DNA from: Haliea sp041746975
GTDB taxonomy: Bacteria > Pseudomonadota > Gammaproteobacteria > Pseudomonadales > Halieaceae
DNA length: 7,479 nucleotides
Assembly: GCA_041746975.1 (NCBI GenBank)
Contig: JBGTGB010000033.1
Span: 1-7,479, forward strand
Direction of reading: 5' to 3'
Both the position numbers and the translations under genes were made by a program. The notes under the pieces are model-generated. The model was not told the origin of the DNA. It saw only the letters and a list, made by a program, of their open reading frames with translations, and did not search any database. Of the stretch, positions 5,991 through 7,479 are shown piece by piece. Position 1 is the stretch's first letter; each line of letters starts with the position of its first letter.

Positions 5991-6039
5991 CAAGTCCGCA
6001 TCTCATCAGCACCTACACACCCGGGCAAAAAAGGACTTG
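5991..6039 (+). repeat. 7-bp inverted repeat that could mask the arsS ribosome binding site
   Basis: CAAGTCC (5991-5997) and GGACTTG (6033-6039) are exact complements separated by 35 nt. The right arm includes GGA of the AAGGA ribosome binding site. If the transcript starts upstream of 5991, the stem could reduce arsS translation. A 7-bp match across 35 nt may also be chance. Confidence 0.35.
6031..6035 (+). promoter_or_regulatory. Shine-Dalgarno of arsS
   Basis: AAGGA lies 9 nt upstream of the ATG at 6045 and supports that start. It partly overlaps the right arm of an inverted repeat. Confidence 0.6.
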
Positions 6040-6044
6040 ACTGG

Positions 6045-7007
6045 ATGCACGCTACTTTACCCCTGCTGGAAGCGACCGATTTCCCTCCAATCGAGCGGGG
6101 CCAGCTGCAAACCCTGCAGGTAAACCTGGGCTATCTATGCAACCAGAGCTGCGTGCACTGTCACGTCAATGCCGGCCCCACCCGCACTGAAATGCTCGAC
6201 GACGAGCACATTGACCTGATCCCCCAGGTCCTCAAGGCCCGCAACATCCAGCTGCTGGACCTGACCGGCGGTGCCCCGGAGATGCACCCCCGTTTCCGCG
6301 ACCTGGTGGCGGCGGCCAGCGCGCTGGGGGTGAAGGTGATGGACCGCTGCAACCTGACCATCCTGCGGGAGCCGGGCTACGAGACCATGGCCGGGTTCCT
6401 GGCGCAGCATCGGGTGGAGATCATTGCTTCCATGCCCTGCTATTCCCTGGCCAATGTCGACCAGCAGCGGGGCGACGGCGTGTTCGACAAGAGTATCGCC
6501 GCGCTGCAGGAGCTGAATGCCCTGGGCTACGGCAAGGCCGGCAGTGGCCTGATCCTGAACCTGGTTTACAACCCTCAGGGACCCAGCCTGCCGCCGGACG
6601 AGCAGACACTGGAGGCGGACTACAAGCGCGAGCTGCTGAAGCACTTCGGCATCGAATTCAATGCCCTGTTCACCCTCGCCAACATGCCGATCAAGCGCTT
6701 TGGCAGCACCCTGATCTCCAAGGGCCAGTTCGGCGCCTATATGCAGCTGCTGAAAGACGCCTACCAGCCGCATAACCTCGACTCGGTTATGTGCCGGTCA
6801 CTGGTGAGCGTGGATTGGCAGGGTTACCTGTACGACTGCGACTTCAATCAGCAGCTTGAACTGCCGCTGCCGGGCGCGGGACCTCGCCCCCATCTTCGCA
6901 GCCTGCTGGACACCATTATCGACGGCAGGGAAATCCGCACTGCCGACCACTGCTATGGCTGCACCGCGGGCCAGGGCAGCAGCTGCGGCGGCGCGCTGAC
7001 CTCATGA
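6045..7007 (+). CDS. arsS: Arsenosugar biosynthesis radical SAM protein ArsS
   Basis: A complete 320-residue radical SAM enzyme of the ArsS family (radical SAM domain plus a Cys-rich C-terminal domain). The [4Fe-4S] cluster motif is CNQSCVHC (CxxxCxxC: Cys32, Cys36, Cys39) after LQVNLGYL. The SAM-contacting GGE-like motif is LTGGAPEM (73-80). Further cysteines typical of the family are Cys102 (DRCNLT), Cys132 (SMPCYS), Cys250 (VMCRS), Cys265 (YDCDFN) and the terminal HCYGCTAGQGSSCGG set (Cys303, Cys306, Cys314). Some relatives are selenoproteins; here there is no in-frame TGA before the end. From family knowledge, ArsS joins the 5'-deoxyadenosyl group of SAM to dimethylated arsenic made by ArsM, on the way to arsenosugars. 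No arsM is in the window. The TGA overlaps the ATG of the next gene by 4 nt. It is divergent from pstS, which fits an arsenate/phosphate island. Confidence 0.9.
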   Translation: MHATLPLLEATDFPPIERGQLQTLQVNLGYLCNQSCVHCHVNAGPTRTEMLDDEHIDLIPQVLKARNIQLLDLTGGAPEMHPRFRDLVAAASALGVKVMDRCNLTILREPGYETMAGFLAQHRVEIIASMPCYSLANVDQQRGDGVFDKSIAALQELNALGYGKAGSGLILNLVYNPQGPSLPPDEQTLEADYKRELLKHFGIEFNALFTLANMPIKRFGSTLISKGQFGAYMQLLKDAYQPHNLDSVMCRSLVSVDWQGYLYDCDFNQQLELPLPGAGPRPHLRSLLDTIIDGREIRTADHCYGCTAGQGSSCGGALTS

Positions 7008-7479
7008 ACAAAAAACTGTTACTGCTCGTAGGTGTAGGCGCCGTGGTCCTGGGCTTCTTCGCTCTGGGTCTGGACGACTACCTGACCCTGAGCCAGCTCA
7101 AGGCCAGCCAGTCCCGCTTCGGCGAGCTGCTGGCGCAGCACCCGGTGCTGGTGGCGGCCGCCTACTTTGTCATTTATGTCATAGTCACCGCCCTGTCACT
7201 GCCGGGGGCGGCGATCATGACCCTGGCAGGTGGCGCCCTGTTCGGGCTCTGGCAGGGTCTGCTGCTGGTGTCCTTCGCTTCCAGCATCGGCGCCACCCTG
7301 GCCTTCCTGGTGGCGCGCTTCCTGCTGCGCGATACCGTAGAGCGGCGCTTTGGCGAGCGCCTCAAGGCGATCGACCGGGGTATCGAGCGGGACGGTGCCT
7401 TCTACCTGTTTACCCTGCGTCTGGTGCCCATTTTCCCCTTCTTTATCATCAACCTGGTGATGGGCCTGACCCGGCTGCG
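7004..7479 (+). CDS. TVP38/TMEM64 family (VTT-domain) membrane protein, N-terminal 158 residues (cut by right edge)
   Basis: The start of an integral inner-membrane protein of the TVP38/TMEM64 (SNARE-associated, DedA-related) family. Residues 4-22 form an N-terminal membrane helix and 47-67 a second. The VTT-domain signature SLPGAAIMTLAGGALFG (65-81) is followed by hydrophobic 82-107, a charged cytoplasmic stretch (RDTVERRFGERLKAIDRG, 109-126), then the conserved RLVPIFPFFIINLVMGL (139-155). About 60-80 residues are expected beyond the window if it is a stand-alone family member. The ATG at 7004 shares ATGA with the arsS stop, so the two are translationally coupled and probably functionally linked. 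Proteins of this family act in membrane lipid or small-molecule handling. A transport or scramblase role for an arsenic-containing product is inference. The frame is open to the last base. Confidence 0.87.
   Translation, partial: MNKKLLLLVGVGAVVLGFFALGLDDYLTLSQLKASQSRFGELLAQHPVLVAAAYFVIYVIVTALSLPGAAIMTLAGGALFGLWQGLLLVSFASSIGATLAFLVARFLLRDTVERRFGERLKAIDRGIERDGAFYLFTLRLVPIFPFFIINLVMGLTRL

Larger units (their letters stand above)
5843..6044. promoter_or_regulatory. Divergent intergenic control region between pstS and arsS
   Basis: The 202 nt between the two divergent starts must hold both promoters. Visible structure: a 12-nt palindrome CTTTTCCAAAAG (5850-5861) in the pstS leader, an 8-nt palindrome CCCCGGGG (5892-5899), a perfect 9-bp inverted repeat (5961-5986), and a 7-bp inverted repeat (5991-6039) whose right arm covers the arsS ribosome binding site. 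No convincing sigma-70 -35/-10 pair and no two-half-site Pho box were found by eye on either strand. No RNA gene or credible small protein is seen. Confidence 0.6.

Noticed and set aside
5837..6040. 67-codon plus-strand frame starting at GTG and ending just before arsS
   Set aside because: It has a GTG start with no ribosome binding site, overlaps the beginning of pstS in antisense, and has low-complexity composition. It covers the intergenic region where promoters must lie.
5843..6044. Pho box or canonical ArsR operator
   Set aside because: I looked for paired CTGTCAT-like half sites and for ATCAAAT-type ars palindromes on both strands. TGT-containing segments near 5961-5995 do not have the 11-bp spacing of a Pho box.
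6135..6773. Minus-strand open reading frame of 212 codons
   Set aside because: It is antisense to arsS, which carries clear radical SAM motifs. The antisense translation shows no recognisable domain and has no supporting start context.
1..7479. Insertion sequences, CRISPR arrays, tRNA or rRNA genes, integration sites
   Set aside because: No transposase-like frame, no regularly spaced direct repeats, no cloverleaf or rRNA-like stretch and no flanking target duplications were seen on reading both strands.

Overview
The window (7,479 bp, fairly GC-rich, densely coded) looks like a chromosomal accessory stretch from a proteobacterium, most likely a gammaproteobacterium. This rests on gene content, protein character, Shine-Dalgarno-type starts and the lipoprotein signal; no rRNA or tRNA is present to settle it. 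Seven genes run on the minus strand (about 1-5842) and two on the plus strand (6045 to the right edge). Two of these nine genes are cut by the window edges.

Minus strand, in order of transcription: a compact phosphate-type ABC transporter operon, pstS (5842-5033), pstC (5052-4216), pstA (4219-3377) and pstB (3372-2512). It is followed after 30 nt by a dihydrolipoamide-dehydrogenase-like FAD/NAD(P) disulfide oxidoreductase (2481-1039) that carries an extra C-terminal CxxC tail. The pst genes overlap or almost touch, so they are probably one transcript with translational coupling, and the flavoprotein reads as its fifth gene. There is no phoU, phoB or phoR in the window. A 135-nt gap with inverted repeats precedes a peroxiredoxin-like thiol protein (903-385). 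A further 61-nt gap precedes the first 107 residues of an alpha/beta hydrolase (323 to the left edge).

Plus strand: after a 202-nt divergent intergenic region, an arsS-type radical SAM enzyme (6045-7007, arsenosugar biosynthesis family) is followed, with a 4-nt ATGA overlap, by a TVP38/TMEM64 (VTT-domain) membrane protein that runs off the right edge.

Reading the parts together: the divergent pairing of arsS with a dedicated Pst transporter suggests an arsenic-handling island. In this inferred model Pst would secure phosphate when arsenate competes for uptake. ArsS would act on methylated arsenic, the VTT protein could move or shelter a product, and the disulfide oxidoreductase and peroxiredoxin could supply thiol redox capacity. 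The classic ars genes (arsR, arsC, arsB/acr3, arsM) are not in the window, so the model depends on what lies outside it. A perfect 9-bp inverted repeat in the shared intergenic region (5961-5986) is the best candidate for a control site.
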